This document shows positions 1-8,091 of a stretch of DNA of 64,000 bases, piece by piece (within the stretch, counting starts at the first letter, position 1; each line of letters opens with the position of its first letter). Source of the stretch: CAKZSB01 sp964646405 (GTDB lineage Bacteria > Pseudomonadota > Gammaproteobacteria > Granulosicoccales > Granulosicoccaceae); assembly GCA_964646405.1 (NCBI GenBank), contig CAZYDV010000002.1, positions 1-64,000 of the forward strand. The letters run 5' to 3'. Both the position numbers and the translations under genes were made by a program. The notes beneath the pieces are model-generated. The model was not told where the DNA came from. It saw only the letters and a list, made by a program, of their open reading frames with translations, and ran no database searches.

Positions 1-1
1 T

Positions 2-424
2 GTCAGTCTGAGTTCTACCAGCGACGATGTCTTAAAAATTCAGGTAGCATCGGACCTCTTGTTCGCGATCGGGCGATCATCGGTAAACCCGAACGGTGAA
101 TCACTACTTCGACGCATCGCAGAAATTCTCGGACAATACGACGACAATTTGGAAATTCGTATCACTGGTCACTCTGACAACACACCACTTGGCAGTAGAC
201 TGGAACGGCTGTTCGTTAACAATTGGGGTTTGTCCCTGGCCAGAGCTATTTCGGCCGCACGCTTTTTCGGTACGCAAACCGATCTCAACCCCCATTTGAT
301 CAGCGTGGCCGGAATGGGTGATACACAACCCATCGCGAGTAATTCAACGTCGGAGGGACGTGGCAAGAACAGGCGCATAGAACTACTTCTACTACCCCGA
401 CTATCCCATACGCAGACACAATAA
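2..424 (+). CDS. OmpA/MotB-family C-terminal domain protein, 5' end outside window
   Basis: The reading frame is open from the first complete codon of the window to a TAA at 422-424, so this is the C-terminal part of a longer gene. The visible ~140 residues form a peptidoglycan-binding OmpA-like domain: a beta strand ending in LFAIG, then ITGHSDNTP, a helix with SLARAISAARFF, and the family-ending signature GRGKNRRIEL. OmpA domains bind diaminopimelate in peptidoglycan and sit in the periplasm. The N-terminal part, which would tell an outer-membrane barrel from a MotB-like stator or a lipoprotein, is not in the window. A second, unrelated gene with an OmpA domain lies at 35254-36357. Confidence 0.85.
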   Translation, partial: VSLSSTSDDVLKIQVASDLLFAIGRSSVNPNGESLLRRIAEILGQYDDNLEIRITGHSDNTPLGSRLERLFVNNWGLSLARAISAARFFGTQTDLNPHLISVAGMGDTQPIASNSTSEGRGKNRRIELLLLPRLSHTQTQ

Positions 425-479
425 TGCGTACGCCTAAACGCCCAGATCCATACACCATCAGCCAACGGTAAGACACAGT

Positions 480-1694
480 TTGGACAATTCACATATTCCC
501 GGAACCACAGTCGGCCTGAGCGATCAGGTTCGCAGCATACTGCGACCCGCAGCAGCCACACTTCCCGAATCGGGCATTATCGAACTGGTGAACTATGGTC
601 GGGAAAAAAAAGACCTGATACCGCTGTGGGTGGGCGAAGGGGATCTGCCCACACCGTCTTTTATATGCGATGCCGCCAGTGAAGCACTGTATGCCGGACA
701 AACCTACTATACCTGGCAAAGAGGCATACCTCCTCTGAGACAAGCGCTGGCAGATTATTACCAACGCCATTTCGATGTACAAACCGATGCCCAGAGAATT
801 ATTGTCACGGGATCGGGCATGCAAGGCATGATGGAATCCCTGCAAGCCACGGTGGGTGCAGGTGATGAGGTGATCGTCGTATCACCAGTGTGGCCCAATA
901 TATACGCGTGCATTCATTTGCAACAGGCAACCGCTCGTTCAATCGCGTTGCGGCCAGGCGATGATGGCTGGATACTTGACCTGGATGAGCTCTTCAGTCT
1001 GTGCAGCGATAAAACCCGCGCGATCTACATTAACAGTCCGGGCAACCCAACTGGCTGGATGATGCCCGAAGCACAAATGCTTGCAATCAGGGATTTTGCT
1101 CGCGAACGAGGCATCTGGATTTTATCAGACGAAGTCTATGGAAAATTCTGCTATACCGAGCGCACCGTAAGTTCCTTCCTGCAAATTTGCAGCGCAGACG
1201 ATCAGTTGATCGTGTGCAACAGTTTTTCCAAAAACTGGGCGATGACGGGATGGCGCGTCGGATGGGTGGTCATACCTGCATCACTGGGTCAGGTCTTTGA
1301 AAATCTCGTGCAATACAATACCTCGGGCGTGCCAGAGTTCCTGCAACGCGGATGTGTAGCCGCCGCTGAACTGGGCGATCATCTGCTAGAGCAGCAGATC
1401 GCTCGTGCCGCGCAAGGTCGCGAAATCGTCAGCACGGCATTGGCGACATTGCCGAATATCATCTTCACGCCACCTACCGGTGCGTTCTATCAATTTTTCA
1501 GGGTAGAGGATGAATCCGATTGCATTTCGCTGGCCAAACGCCTGGTCGATCGCGCCAATGTCGGCGTAGCGCCGGGCAGCGCTTTTGGTTTGGGTGGCGA
1601 CGGATTTTTGCGGATTTGTTTTCTCGCCTCGGAAACAACGCTGAACGAGGCGATGAGCAGATTGGTTGATACGCTGAGATCATGGAAGGGCTGA
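480..1694 (+). CDS. Class I/II pyridoxal-phosphate aminotransferase
   Basis: A 404-residue fold-type I aminotransferase of usual length. SPGNPTG (about residues 186-192), the PLP-ring aspartate in SDEVYG (about 217) and the Schiff-base lysine in SFSKNWAMTGWR (Lys251) are all present, as is a C-terminal FLRICF segment with the carboxylate-binding arginine. The enzyme should move an amino group between an amino acid and a 2-oxo acid in the cytoplasm; the substrate cannot be read from sequence. The start is TTG at 480 and no ATG lies nearby. A GGTAAG upstream is a modest ribosome-binding site. It is followed by a minus-oriented terminator rather than another plus-strand gene, so it is probably monocistronic. 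Confidence 0.88.
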   Translation: MDNSHIPGTTVGLSDQVRSILRPAAATLPESGIIELVNYGREKKDLIPLWVGEGDLPTPSFICDAASEALYAGQTYYTWQRGIPPLRQALADYYQRHFDVQTDAQRIIVTGSGMQGMMESLQATVGAGDEVIVVSPVWPNIYACIHLQQATARSIALRPGDDGWILDLDELFSLCSDKTRAIYINSPGNPTGWMMPEAQMLAIRDFARERGIWILSDEVYGKFCYTERTVSSFLQICSADDQLIVCNSFSKNWAMTGWRVGWVVIPASLGQVFENLVQYNTSGVPEFLQRGCVAAAELGDHLLEQQIARAAQGREIVSTALATLPNIIFTPPTGAFYQFFRVEDESDCISLAKRLVDRANVGVAPGSAFGLGGDGFLRICFLASETTLNEAMSRLVDTLRSWKG

Positions 1695-1727
1695 CAAAAA
1701 AAAGGGGCAACGACGTCGCGTTGCCCC
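1695..1727 (-). terminator. Rho-independent terminator reading on the minus strand
   Basis: GGGGCAACG pairs with CGTTGCCCC (1704-1712 with 1719-1727). A run of nine A on the plus strand (1695-1703) becomes a U tract only for minus-strand transcription. On the plus strand the hairpin is followed by ACCCCC, so it would not terminate the aminotransferase message efficiently. No minus-strand gene runs into it, which suggests a non-coding transcript. Confidence 0.75.
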
Positions 1728-1774
1728 ACCCCCAATCGGTACTCAGCCTTCGCTCCGCGAAAGCCTCGTGATCA
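1695..1774 (-). ncRNA. Candidate small RNA of about 80 nt
   Basis: This is inferred from three elements in line. An extended -10 (TGATAGAAT) lies on the minus strand at 1789-1781. A 5' hairpin GGCTTTCGC-GGA-GCGAAGGCT (1763-1743) follows, with a GGA triloop. A strong intrinsic terminator (1727-1695) closes the unit. The predicted transcript starts near 1774, contains two stem-loops and a GGGGGTGGGG linker, and has no convincing coding capacity. A GGA in a hairpin loop is the core of CsrA/RsmA sites, but one copy is weak evidence. No family match is recognised (not 6S, 4.5S or tmRNA by eye). Confidence 0.35.
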
Positions 1775-1780
1775 GCGGTT

Positions 1781-1789
1781 ATTCTATCA
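1781..1789 (-). promoter_or_regulatory. Extended -10 promoter element for the candidate small RNA
   Basis: The minus strand reads TGATAGAAT, matching TGnTATAAT with one mismatch in the hexamer. There is no good -35 at 16-18 bp, which is tolerated by extended -10 promoters. The predicted start is 6-7 nt downstream, near 1774. Confidence 0.35.
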
Positions 1790-1942
1790 CTGCGAATTGA
1801 CGCTGCGCCACAAAATTTCACATTAACACAGCAGCAATTCCTGGCTTTCGGCTGGGAGTGTTCAATATGTGACACTCTAACTCTATCGTGTATCGTTTCA
1901 GGCGTCGTATTTTCGACTCAACTGACAAGCCGAAAATCGCAT

Positions 1943-1955
1943 GTGATAAAATCAC
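1943..1955. promoter_or_regulatory. Inverted repeat overlapping the DUF1840 promoter
   Basis: GTGAT-AAA-ATCAC is a perfect 5+3+5 palindrome that overlaps a plausible -10 (TGTGATAAAAT, 1942-1952), with CTGACA at 1922-1927 as a possible -35. The position suits a repressor operator for the gene starting at 1980. It is one base short of CRP half-site spacing, so it is not called a CRP site. Confidence 0.3.
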
Positions 1956-1979
1956 GGGTCTTTTTCGGGCCCGGACAAC

Positions 1980-2279
1980 ATGCTGGTAGAAATCAAAGGC
2001 AGATACGGCAGCGACGTCATCATGTTCGATGACGTCGCCAAAAAGCTTTTTAGGATGATGGGGCTGAGCGGCAACCTGGAAGGCGCATTACAAACCGAAG
2101 ATCTTTCGGCAGCACTTGCAAGTCTGGAAAACGCATTATCCAATCATGAGGATCCACCGGCTGACGACGATGCCGACGGTGATGCGCCAGTCAGCATTCG
2201 AACACGAGCGATCCCGCTGATCGATCTACTGAAGAGAAACATGGCTGACGGCGGCTATGTGATGTGGAAGGGCCAGTAA
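1980..2279 (+). CDS. DUF1840 family protein
   Basis: A 99-residue cytoplasmic protein matching the DUF1840 layout: an N-terminal strand MLVEIKGRYGSDVIMF, the DVAKKLFRMMG helix, a variable acidic middle (residues 58-69) and the conserved end TRAIPLIDLLKRN...GGYVMW. The family is common in beta- and gammaproteobacteria and has no known function. It has its own upstream promoter-like sequence with a palindrome and is followed directly by a bidirectional terminator, so it is a single-gene unit. The ATG at 1980 is the family-consistent start. Confidence 0.88.
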   Translation: MLVEIKGRYGSDVIMFDDVAKKLFRMMGLSGNLEGALQTEDLSAALASLENALSNHEDPPADDDADGDAPVSIRTRAIPLIDLLKRNMADGGYVMWKGQ

Positions 2280-2283
2280 AAAG

Positions 2284-2308
2284 AAAAGCCCCGCGTGGCG
2301 GGGCTTTT
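2284..2308. terminator. Bidirectional intrinsic terminator
   Basis: AAAAGCCCCGC-GTG-GCGGGGCTTTT is a perfect 11-bp stem with flanking A and T runs. It terminates the plus-strand DUF1840 gene and the minus-strand Ig-repeat lipoprotein gene that ends at 2338. Confidence 0.92.
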
Positions 2309-2337
2309 CCAGTCAGTGGTGATCCCAAAAAAGATCC

Positions 2338-4929
2338 TTAGTGATCCACATACTCAACGCAGTTGATGATCTGGCCCGGCGACAATGTACCGTAGGGGCT
2401 GACCTGGTTGGGTGGCGAAATGTCGACATCCTGAACATCACTCGCGGCCCACGCGAGATCCTGCTCGATCGTTGCAGTCGACTCGGCGCCAAGCGCCTGT
2501 GCCCTGGCAGTAATTTCTACTTGCGCCCATCCCGCATGGCTTTGAGGATAGGCCATGCTGAAGAATCCCACACCATTTGCGTCAGTCGTTATTGACCCGC
2601 CGATCACGGTCGGGGTGTTGCCAGGATCCGCCTGAATCAAAGCGGGATCCTGCGGGTCGAGTTCACTGTTGCCGTTGTCGTCTTCGCCAGTATCGAGTAC
2701 CCGATTACCGTTTCTGTCCTCGGCCTCACAACGATGCATATTGACCTCGAGCAAATCCCACTGATCCGCCACGCCGTTGTCATCAGTATCCACCCGTACA
2801 AACTGGCCGAGTGCGTACCAAATCGGGATAGCCGTGACGGCAATAGTAGCGTCGGGCACAGGCGTGCCTGAACCATCGGTTACCTGAACAACGCCCGATC
2901 GAATGTAGCGGGTGTCCGCGTCGGCCTCAACGATGGAGCCGGCAAGCCCAACGATCACATTCAACTGGCGTTCCGTGATCGTCAAGTCGACCGAATCGAC
3001 GACGTCCGAATCCGCATCGATCGCTCGCGCAGAGATCACAACTTCGTCTATCTCACTGGGCTGGGCACCGGCGGTGAAAGTGACCCGTGCGCGCCCGTCA
3101 GTGTCAGTCAGTGCTGCAACCGGCGACAGGTTGCCGCCTTTCAGGTCTTCGCTGAAGAAGGTCACGACGATACCTTTAACCGGATTTCCGGAGCCGTCGG
3201 TGACGACCGCCGAAATCACACTTTCGCTGCCTGTACCCACGCTAGCAGGGGCTGCGGTTGTAGCGATTGCATCCACATCAGTTGCGACAAACTCGATATC
3301 CACCTGGGTGGCAGGATCCGCATCTGCAGCATCCTCGATGGCAATCGTGGCAGGACCGGAACTGACAGACGTCACTGTCAGTGCGGCAATACCGCTGGCA
3401 TTGGTTGTCACCGTTGTATTGCTCAGTTCGCCTGCTGTAATACTGAGGTTCAGATCGCGATTGCTGACTGGCACGCCGTTGCTGGTCCACAAGATCTCAA
3501 CCGGCGTATTGGTACCGACGGCAACCTCTTCACCAAACGCGGGTGAATTCACCGTCAGGATGTCATCGGCGACGTTGATACCATGTTCGACGGTTGCCGT
3601 GCCTTCCAACGCTCTGACAAGAATCGTGTCGTCGCCAGCCGTACTGCCCACTGTGATCACGGCCTTGCCGCTGGCATCTGTCACGACAGTAGACGGTGAA
3701 ATCGAATTGCCCGCCTGCGAAGACACCGAAAGCACATGATTGGGAATCGGCTGGCCGTTTCCACTGGTCAGCGTGATAGTGAGATCTGCGGTATTGCCAC
3801 CGACCAATGCGGTCGGCCCTGCAACCGAAACCGTGCTGCCGCTTGCGCCAATCTGCACACTACCTACCTGTCCGCCGGAATCGGCAGAAACGGTGATTAG
3901 CTGATTGCGATAGTCTCCGGCCAGATTCAGTTCTGCAGTAGCCTGCCCAGCAGCACTGGTGCTGCTGACGATGTTCTGCAATACCCCACCGGTCGAGGAA
4001 AACTCAACCTGGTGCCCCTCAATCACGCGATTGTCTTCATCAGTGACCAGCGCGGTGATGGTAGCGGTATCGCTGCCGCCCGTTTCAATGACAGAGGCAT
4101 TGCTGATCACACGTATTTTGACCGGTGTGGAGACCGATTGCTCTGAGTCGACCACCGCTAGCTGATGGCTGCCACTGACGGTTTGCGATAGTGCGTTGAA
4201 CGAAATGACATCGTCGCCTGCGTCGCTGCCAACCGTCAGCGTAATCTGCCCGCTGGGGTCTGTGAGTTGGGAGCTGAAGGTAATCTGGTTGCCCGCCAGC
4301 GAGGAGATATTAATCCACTCATTGGGTATCCCGACACCATCGCCTGAAAGCAGTGTCACCACCAACTCACCCTGCTGACCCGTGATGATCTCAGAGGCAC
4401 CCTCCAAAGTCATGCTGCTGCCAAATGCCGCCACAACAGTTGATCCGGAGATGCCGTCAGCCTCGGCAGTGACTTCAATGTTCTGATTGCGCAGATCGCC
4501 CGCCAGATTGAGCTCTACCGTAGCAGAGCCCGCCTCGTCGGTGACAGCGCGAACATTTTGTAAAACCCCGCGTTCTGAAGAAAAGGAGACGGTGCGATCA
4601 CTGAGCGCACGATTCGAGCTATCTGTAACCAGAGCCGTGATCAACACCGACTGACTGCCGCCGGTCAACACGGTCGCCGAATCGCCAACTACCCGAATCT
4701 GACCCACCGGAACCTCTACCGCTGTGTCCCCGGTGGTGTTGTCGTCACGTCCTGTGTCGCCGTCCGTACCAGAGTCAGCGTCAGTGTCCGTACCAGTGTC
4801 GGTATTAGTGCCCGATGTATCGGTCACTGTATCGCCGGTATCGGTTTCGGCAACGACCTTATCCTCGCGGCTGGAACAGCCAGCGAGCCAAACGCTGAGC
4901 AACAAGGCAACCGCTATTGCTTTTTTCAT
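2338..4929 (-). CDS. Large lipoprotein with tandem invasin-type (Big_1-like) Ig domains
   Basis: An 863-residue surface lipoprotein. The start is the ATG at 4929 (AGGGGA upstream), giving a short signal peptide and lipobox LAGC with Cys18; the frame is open further upstream but the extra 55 residues lack a signal. A Thr/Asp-rich linker (19-72) leads into bacterial Ig-like domains. Residues ~77-260 hold two domains that are repeated as a pair at ~268-452 (shared phrases include ITALVTD, GVLQN, ELNLAGD.RNQ and TVGS.AGDD), then two or three more. Near the C terminus are acidic DxDxNG-type loops (DTDDNGVADQWD, EDRNGNRVLD) likely to bind calcium. Such proteins usually form stiff stalks for adhesion or biofilm; that role is inferred. 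It follows a beta-barrel gene by 58 nt, probably in one transcript. Confidence 0.85.
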   Translation of the reverse strand: MKKAIAVALLLSVWLAGCSSREDKVVAETDTGDTVTDTSGTNTDTGTDTDADSGTDGDTGRDDNTTGDTAVEVPVGQIRVVGDSATVLTGGSQSVLITALVTDSSNRALSDRTVSFSSERGVLQNVRAVTDEAGSATVELNLAGDLRNQNIEVTAEADGISGSTVVAAFGSSMTLEGASEIITGQQGELVVTLLSGDGVGIPNEWINISSLAGNQITFSSQLTDPSGQITLTVGSDAGDDVISFNALSQTVSGSHQLAVVDSEQSVSTPVKIRVISNASVIETGGSDTATITALVTDEDNRVIEGHQVEFSSTGGVLQNIVSSTSAAGQATAELNLAGDYRNQLITVSADSGGQVGSVQIGASGSTVSVAGPTALVGGNTADLTITLTSGNGQPIPNHVLSVSSQAGNSISPSTVVTDASGKAVITVGSTAGDDTILVRALEGTATVEHGINVADDILTVNSPAFGEEVAVGTNTPVEILWTSNGVPVSNRDLNLSITAGELSNTTVTTNASGIAALTVTSVSSGPATIAIEDAADADPATQVDIEFVATDVDAIATTAAPASVGTGSESVISAVVTDGSGNPVKGIVVTFFSEDLKGGNLSPVAALTDTDGRARVTFTAGAQPSEIDEVVISARAIDADSDVVDSVDLTITERQLNVIVGLAGSIVEADADTRYIRSGVVQVTDGSGTPVPDATIAVTAIPIWYALGQFVRVDTDDNGVADQWDLLEVNMHRCEAEDRNGNRVLDTGEDDNGNSELDPQDPALIQADPGNTPTVIGGSITTDANGVGFFSMAYPQSHAGWAQVEITARAQALGAESTATIEQDLAWAASDVQDVDISPPNQVSPYGTLSPGQIINCVEYVDH

Positions 4930-4987
4930 TGTGATCCCCTGATAAAACTTCCAGCACCGGGCTGTTGCAATTGGTAAGCGCAAGTCA

Positions 4988-5530
4988 CTAGTAGTTGCCA
5001 AAGTAATGGTGATAGCCAAACCCGATCGCGCTATATTGCTCATCGCCGCTGATCGTGAAATATTCGATGTTAATCGCGGATTTGTTGTTGCCAAACAGGT
5101 TCACGCCAAAAGAGACCGTTGCTCCAATCTGGCTGTCATCGACGCCTTCGAGAGCACTGCTGTGTCCTCTGATCCCCATACCGACACCGGCGTATACCAT
5201 GATGTTGTCCCACGTGTAGTGGTAACGAACAAGTCCGGCGATGTAGCTTGAGACCGGATCCTGAATCAAAGTATCCAACTGGTCTGTGCCAGCACCGTAA
5301 CGCGCTTCAACCGAGACACCGGCCTTCAGGGTGTACCCGAGCGTGGCGTTTAGCACACTCATGTCCTGACCAATGCCCTCTACGCCGTCAAGATCTCCGT
5401 TGTACAACTGAAATCCCAGATAGATATTGCTGGTGTCGGCCTGCTGAAGGAAATCGAGTGTTCCGCCATTTACTGCCTGACCGCACATGGCCGCCGTCAG
5501 TACCAAAGTGCTGACCAGGGTTCTTTTCAT
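4988..5530 (-). CDS. Small outer-membrane beta-barrel protein
   Basis: A 180-residue protein with a cleavable signal peptide (MKRTLVSTLVLTAAMCGQAVNGG), then alternating hydrophobic/polar strands typical of the opacity/OmpW-like 8-stranded barrels: LGFQLYNGDLDG, LNATLGYTL, VSVEARYGAG, GLVRYHYTW, VYAGVGMGI, GATVSFGVNLF, SAINIEYFTI, SAIGFGYHHYFGNY. It ends in an aromatic residue, as BAM substrates do. GGAGA sits just upstream of the ATG. Its gene is immediately upstream of the Ig-repeat lipoprotein on the same strand, so the two may act together at the outer membrane, though no export function is visible in so small a barrel. Confidence 0.75.
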   Translation of the reverse strand: MKRTLVSTLVLTAAMCGQAVNGGTLDFLQQADTSNIYLGFQLYNGDLDGVEGIGQDMSVLNATLGYTLKAGVSVEARYGAGTDQLDTLIQDPVSSYIAGLVRYHYTWDNIMVYAGVGMGIRGHSSALEGVDDSQIGATVSFGVNLFGNNKSAINIEYFTISGDEQYSAIGFGYHHYFGNY

Positions 5531-5637
5531 CGAAGTCTCCGCTTTCTCTAATTATTCGCCGAATATCGCGCTTCTCTTAAGTCTGGACGGCAAGTGCAAA
5601 TCGAAACTTTAGTAAAACTCTGTTCAATTGCTTCCGA

Positions 5638-5653
5638 TGTGTCTGTAATCACA
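5638..5653. promoter_or_regulatory. CRP/Vfr-like palindrome
   Basis: TGTGTCTGTAATCACA fits TGTGA-N6-TCACA with one mismatch. It lies between the divergent beta-barrel gene (starts 5530, minus) and the TlpA-like gene (starts 5730, plus), so it could serve either. One site found by eye is weak evidence. Confidence 0.25.
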
Positions 5654-5729
5654 GCGTTAATTGATCGCAATCTGGCCCATATGCTGCTGGATCTATACTT
5701 GCGCTGTTTTCCATGCCGGAACTAAACGT

Positions 5730-6245
5730 TTGACTATCCGAATTCCCTACCTGCTCGCGGCCCTGATCGCGGCGGCAGCCGTAATGAACACCGACGCTGA
5801 AAAGGGAGTCAGCGCCGCGACATCACTGTCGATAAAATCGCTTGACGGTCACAACTTCGATATCATTCGGCCTGCCAGCAGGACTACTCTGCTAAGTTTC
5901 TGGTCGACGAGTTGCTCAATTTGTCTCAGGGATGTGGCCGTACTCAATGCACTACATGACGAATTCGACAGAGCCGATCTGTCGGTGCTTGCCGTGTCGA
6001 TGCAGTACGACAAACCAGATGAGATCAGAACGTTTGCCGACAGTCAGTCGATCCGCTATTCAGTCAGTCACGATGAAAAAGGCGCGGTAGCCGCCGCGTT
6101 TCCCGGTGTCAGATTCACACCGACCAGCTTCCTGATGGACGAAAAAGGCGCGATCATCTGGCGTCACACCGGCAGACTCGACCAGACCGCCGTCACTGGC
6201 GCGATCAACGCCGCGTTGAGCACGGTTCAAGTGGCGGCGCAATAG
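5730..6245 (+). CDS. TlpA/ResA-like periplasmic thioredoxin-fold protein
   Basis: A 171-residue protein from a TTG start at 5730, chosen because it places a clean signal peptide (MTIRIPYLLAALIAAAAVMN) at the N terminus; the frame is open further upstream but without a signal. The thioredoxin fold begins near residue 32. The redox motif is WSTSCSIC (Cys62 and Cys65), and a cis-proline region appears as FTPTSFLMDEKG. TlpA/ResA proteins reduce disulfides in cytochrome c maturation or other periplasmic targets. The gene precedes hemJ by 46 bp, which hints at a heme-related role, but that is inference. Confidence 0.8.
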   Translation: MTIRIPYLLAALIAAAAVMNTDAEKGVSAATSLSIKSLDGHNFDIIRPASRTTLLSFWSTSCSICLRDVAVLNALHDEFDRADLSVLAVSMQYDKPDEIRTFADSQSIRYSVSHDEKGAVAAAFPGVRFTPTSFLMDEKGAIIWRHTGRLDQTAVTGAINAALSTVQVAAQ

Positions 6246-6291
6246 CGGCACAGCGACACAGGCAACCCACCCCGATCTGACGGCGACCCAA

Positions 6292-6720
6292 ATGATTCTG
6301 TGGTTAAAGGCATTTCACCTGGTGGCGGTCGTGACGTGGTTTGCCGGACTGTTCTACCTGCCGAGGCTGTTCGTCTACCACGCCATGGCCGACGACCAGC
6401 CAAGCCGGGATCGATTCAAGATCATGGAACGCAAGCTCTACCGCGGCATCATGACGCCCAGCGCGGTAGCTGTGATGGTTTTTGGTATCGGGTTGATCCT
6501 GCAGTACCCCGTTGAGGCACTGCTGCACATGCACTGGCTGCAGGTGAAACTTGCCATCGTGTTAGCACTCTACGGCTATCACGGTTGGTGCGGCAAACTG
6601 TTGCGCCGTTTCGCAGACGATGCCAACCAGCGCAGCCATATCTGGTATCGCTGGTTCAACGAAGCACCAGTGCTTGCGCTAATCGCCGTGGTGATTCTGG
6701 CGGTGGTCAAACCCTTCTGA
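6292..6720 (+). CDS. hemJ: Protoporphyrinogen IX oxidase HemJ
   Basis: A 142-residue integral membrane protein with four predicted helices, the usual HemJ length. Family hallmarks are present: WLKAFHLVAVVTWFAGLFYLPRLF with the conserved histidine in helix 1, MERKLYRGIMTP after the first loop, and W.Q.KL..VL.L..YH in helix 3. HemJ oxidises protoporphyrinogen IX to protoporphyrin IX in the penultimate step of heme synthesis at the inner membrane. The gene follows a TlpA-like thioredoxin gene on the same strand and converges with rppH. Confidence 0.92.
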   Translation: MILWLKAFHLVAVVTWFAGLFYLPRLFVYHAMADDQPSRDRFKIMERKLYRGIMTPSAVAVMVFGIGLILQYPVEALLHMHWLQVKLAIVLALYGYHGWCGKLLRRFADDANQRSHIWYRWFNEAPVLALIAVVILAVVKPF

Positions 6721-6737
6721 GCGCACACGCCATACAC

Positions 6738-6758
6738 AGGCGCCCTACTTAGGCGCCT
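6738..6758. terminator. GC-rich hairpin between convergent hemJ and rppH
   Basis: AGGCGCC and GGCGCCT pair across a seven-base loop. There is no clear U tract on either side, and the rppH stop codon lies inside it. It may be a weak or factor-dependent terminator. Confidence 0.3.
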
Positions 6759-7240
6759 TGGCGCTCCTCTGGAAACAACAGCGGCGCCAATTCTTCCAGC
6801 GCGCCACGATAGACATCGCGCTTGAAGAAGATCACTTTGCGCAGCGGCAGCCAGTAATCAACCCATCGCCAGCTGTCGAATTCTGGCGAGCCGCTCCTGT
6901 CGAGTTGCACATTTGCCTCATCTCCAACCAGCCGCAACATGTACCAGATCTGTTTTTGCCCGATACACACCGGGCTCTGGTGTTTGCGCACATAGCGCGA
7001 CGGAAGCCTGTATTTCAGCCAATTGCGGGTACATCCCATAATTCGAACATCGCTCTCGCACAGCCCGGTTTCCTCGAACAGTTCACGGTACATCGCCTGC
7101 TGTGGGGTTTCGTAACGCTTGATACCACCCTGTGGAAACTGCCAGGAATCTTTGCCGGCGCGGCGCGCCCAGAATACCTGACCATCTTGGTTGCTGAGAA
7201 CGATACCCACATTCGGTCTGAATCCATCAGAATCAATCAT
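6749..7240 (-). CDS. rppH: RNA pyrophosphohydrolase RppH
   Basis: A 163-residue NUDIX hydrolase. The family start MIDSDGFRPNVGIVL, the complete NUDIX box GGIKRYETPQQAMYRE followed by LFEETGL, and the C-terminal FKRDVYR motif are diagnostic of RppH (NudH). It removes pyrophosphate from the 5' triphosphate or diphosphate end of mRNA and so triggers decay by RNase E. It is the first of four NUDIX genes in this window. It is divergent from the HAD phosphatase gene, with A/T-rich -10 elements facing both ways between them. Confidence 0.95.
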   Translation of the reverse strand: MIDSDGFRPNVGIVLSNQDGQVFWARRAGKDSWQFPQGGIKRYETPQQAMYRELFEETGLCESDVRIMGCTRNWLKYRLPSRYVRKHQSPVCIGQKQIWYMLRLVGDEANVQLDRSGSPEFDSWRWVDYWLPLRKVIFFKRDVYRGALEELAPLLFPEERQGA

Positions 7241-7257
7241 GTCGGTATCATCTTCTT

Positions 7258-7265
7258 TTTATAAT
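7258..7265. promoter_or_regulatory. Overlapping divergent -10 elements
   Basis: The plus strand reads TATAAT at 7260-7265, and the minus strand reads TATAAA over 7263-7258. They face the HAD gene and rppH respectively. The -35 regions are poor in both directions. An inverted repeat TGTGG...CCACA lies just downstream at 7265-7283. Confidence 0.4.
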
Positions 7266-7410
7266 GTGGTCGATTTTTCCACATTCATTGCGTCGCATCA
7301 AATCAGCCGTACGCCTACCCCGGGCCGCAGCTAGAATCATTCCAGTCGCTGGCTGCAATCCTGCATGGTCTCGACCAGCGCCAACCCTCGAACAGAGCCC
7401 CGGAGCCGCC

Positions 7411-8091
7411 TTGCCCCTCGCCATCTTCGACCTCGACCACACGCTGCTGGATGGAGACACTGACTACCTCTGGCACAGCCACCTGTGCGATCAGGGCGTC
7501 ATTGATCGAGCAACCTTCGAGCGGCGGTATCACGTGCAAAACAGCGCCTACGACAGCGGCACACTCGATCCCGACGAATACGTCCGGGATTTGGTCAATG
7601 CGCTCGCGCATCTGCCCACCGCGCGGTTGAATGCGCTGCTCGAGACGTTCACTCGAGACGTTGTACCGCACCGCGTGGCACCGGCTGCACTAGAGCTACT
7701 GCACTATCACCGCGAGCGCGGAGACTATCTGCTGATCATTACCGCCACGGTTGAATTTCTCGCCCGTTGCTCGATTGCGTCACTACCGGTGGATGACTTC
7801 ATCGCCACCGAACTGCAATGCCGAGGCGAGCGGCCAACTGGCATTTTGCGTGGCCCGGCCAGTTTTCGGGAGGGCAAGGTGACGCGGCTGCGTCAATGGC
7901 TCGCAAGCCGTGATCACGATCTGAGCGGAAGCTGGTTCTACAGCGACTCAATCAACGATCTGCCGATGCTGGAGTTGGTCGACAACCCGGTGACCGTCAA
8001 CGCCGACGCCAGCCTGCAGGCCATTGCCAGCCAGCGCAACTGGCCTCAGATGACGATCCGCCTGGATGTTGACTGCTCAAGTCTTGGGTAG
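7411..8091 (+). CDS. HAD-IB family phosphatase (SerB-like)
   Basis: A 226-residue haloacid-dehalogenase phosphatase. Motif I is FDLDHTLLDGD at the N terminus, motif II is IITAT, the motif III lysine is in FREGKV, and motif IV is YSDSINDLPML. The cap follows motif I, as in subfamily IB (TIGR01490-type proteins). The substrate is a phosphate monoester; phosphoserine-like or phospholipid-like compounds are possible. The frame is open back to 7264, but a plus-strand -10 ends at 7265. The TTG at 7411, with GGAG six bases upstream, puts motif I right at the N terminus. Its 3' end overlaps dcd tail-to-tail by 15 bp. Confidence 0.85.
   Translation: MPLAIFDLDHTLLDGDTDYLWHSHLCDQGVIDRATFERRYHVQNSAYDSGTLDPDEYVRDLVNALAHLPTARLNALLETFTRDVVPHRVAPAALELLHYHRERGDYLLIITATVEFLARCSIASLPVDDFIATELQCRGERPTGILRGPASFREGKVTRLRQWLASRDHDLSGSWFYSDSINDLPMLELVDNPVTVNADASLQAIASQRNWPQMTIRLDVDCSSLG

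Noticed and set aside
2912..3739. 275-codon plus-strand frame opposite the Ig lipoprotein gene
   Set aside because: Its Ser/Thr/Val low-complexity translation is the antisense of the repeated Ig domains.
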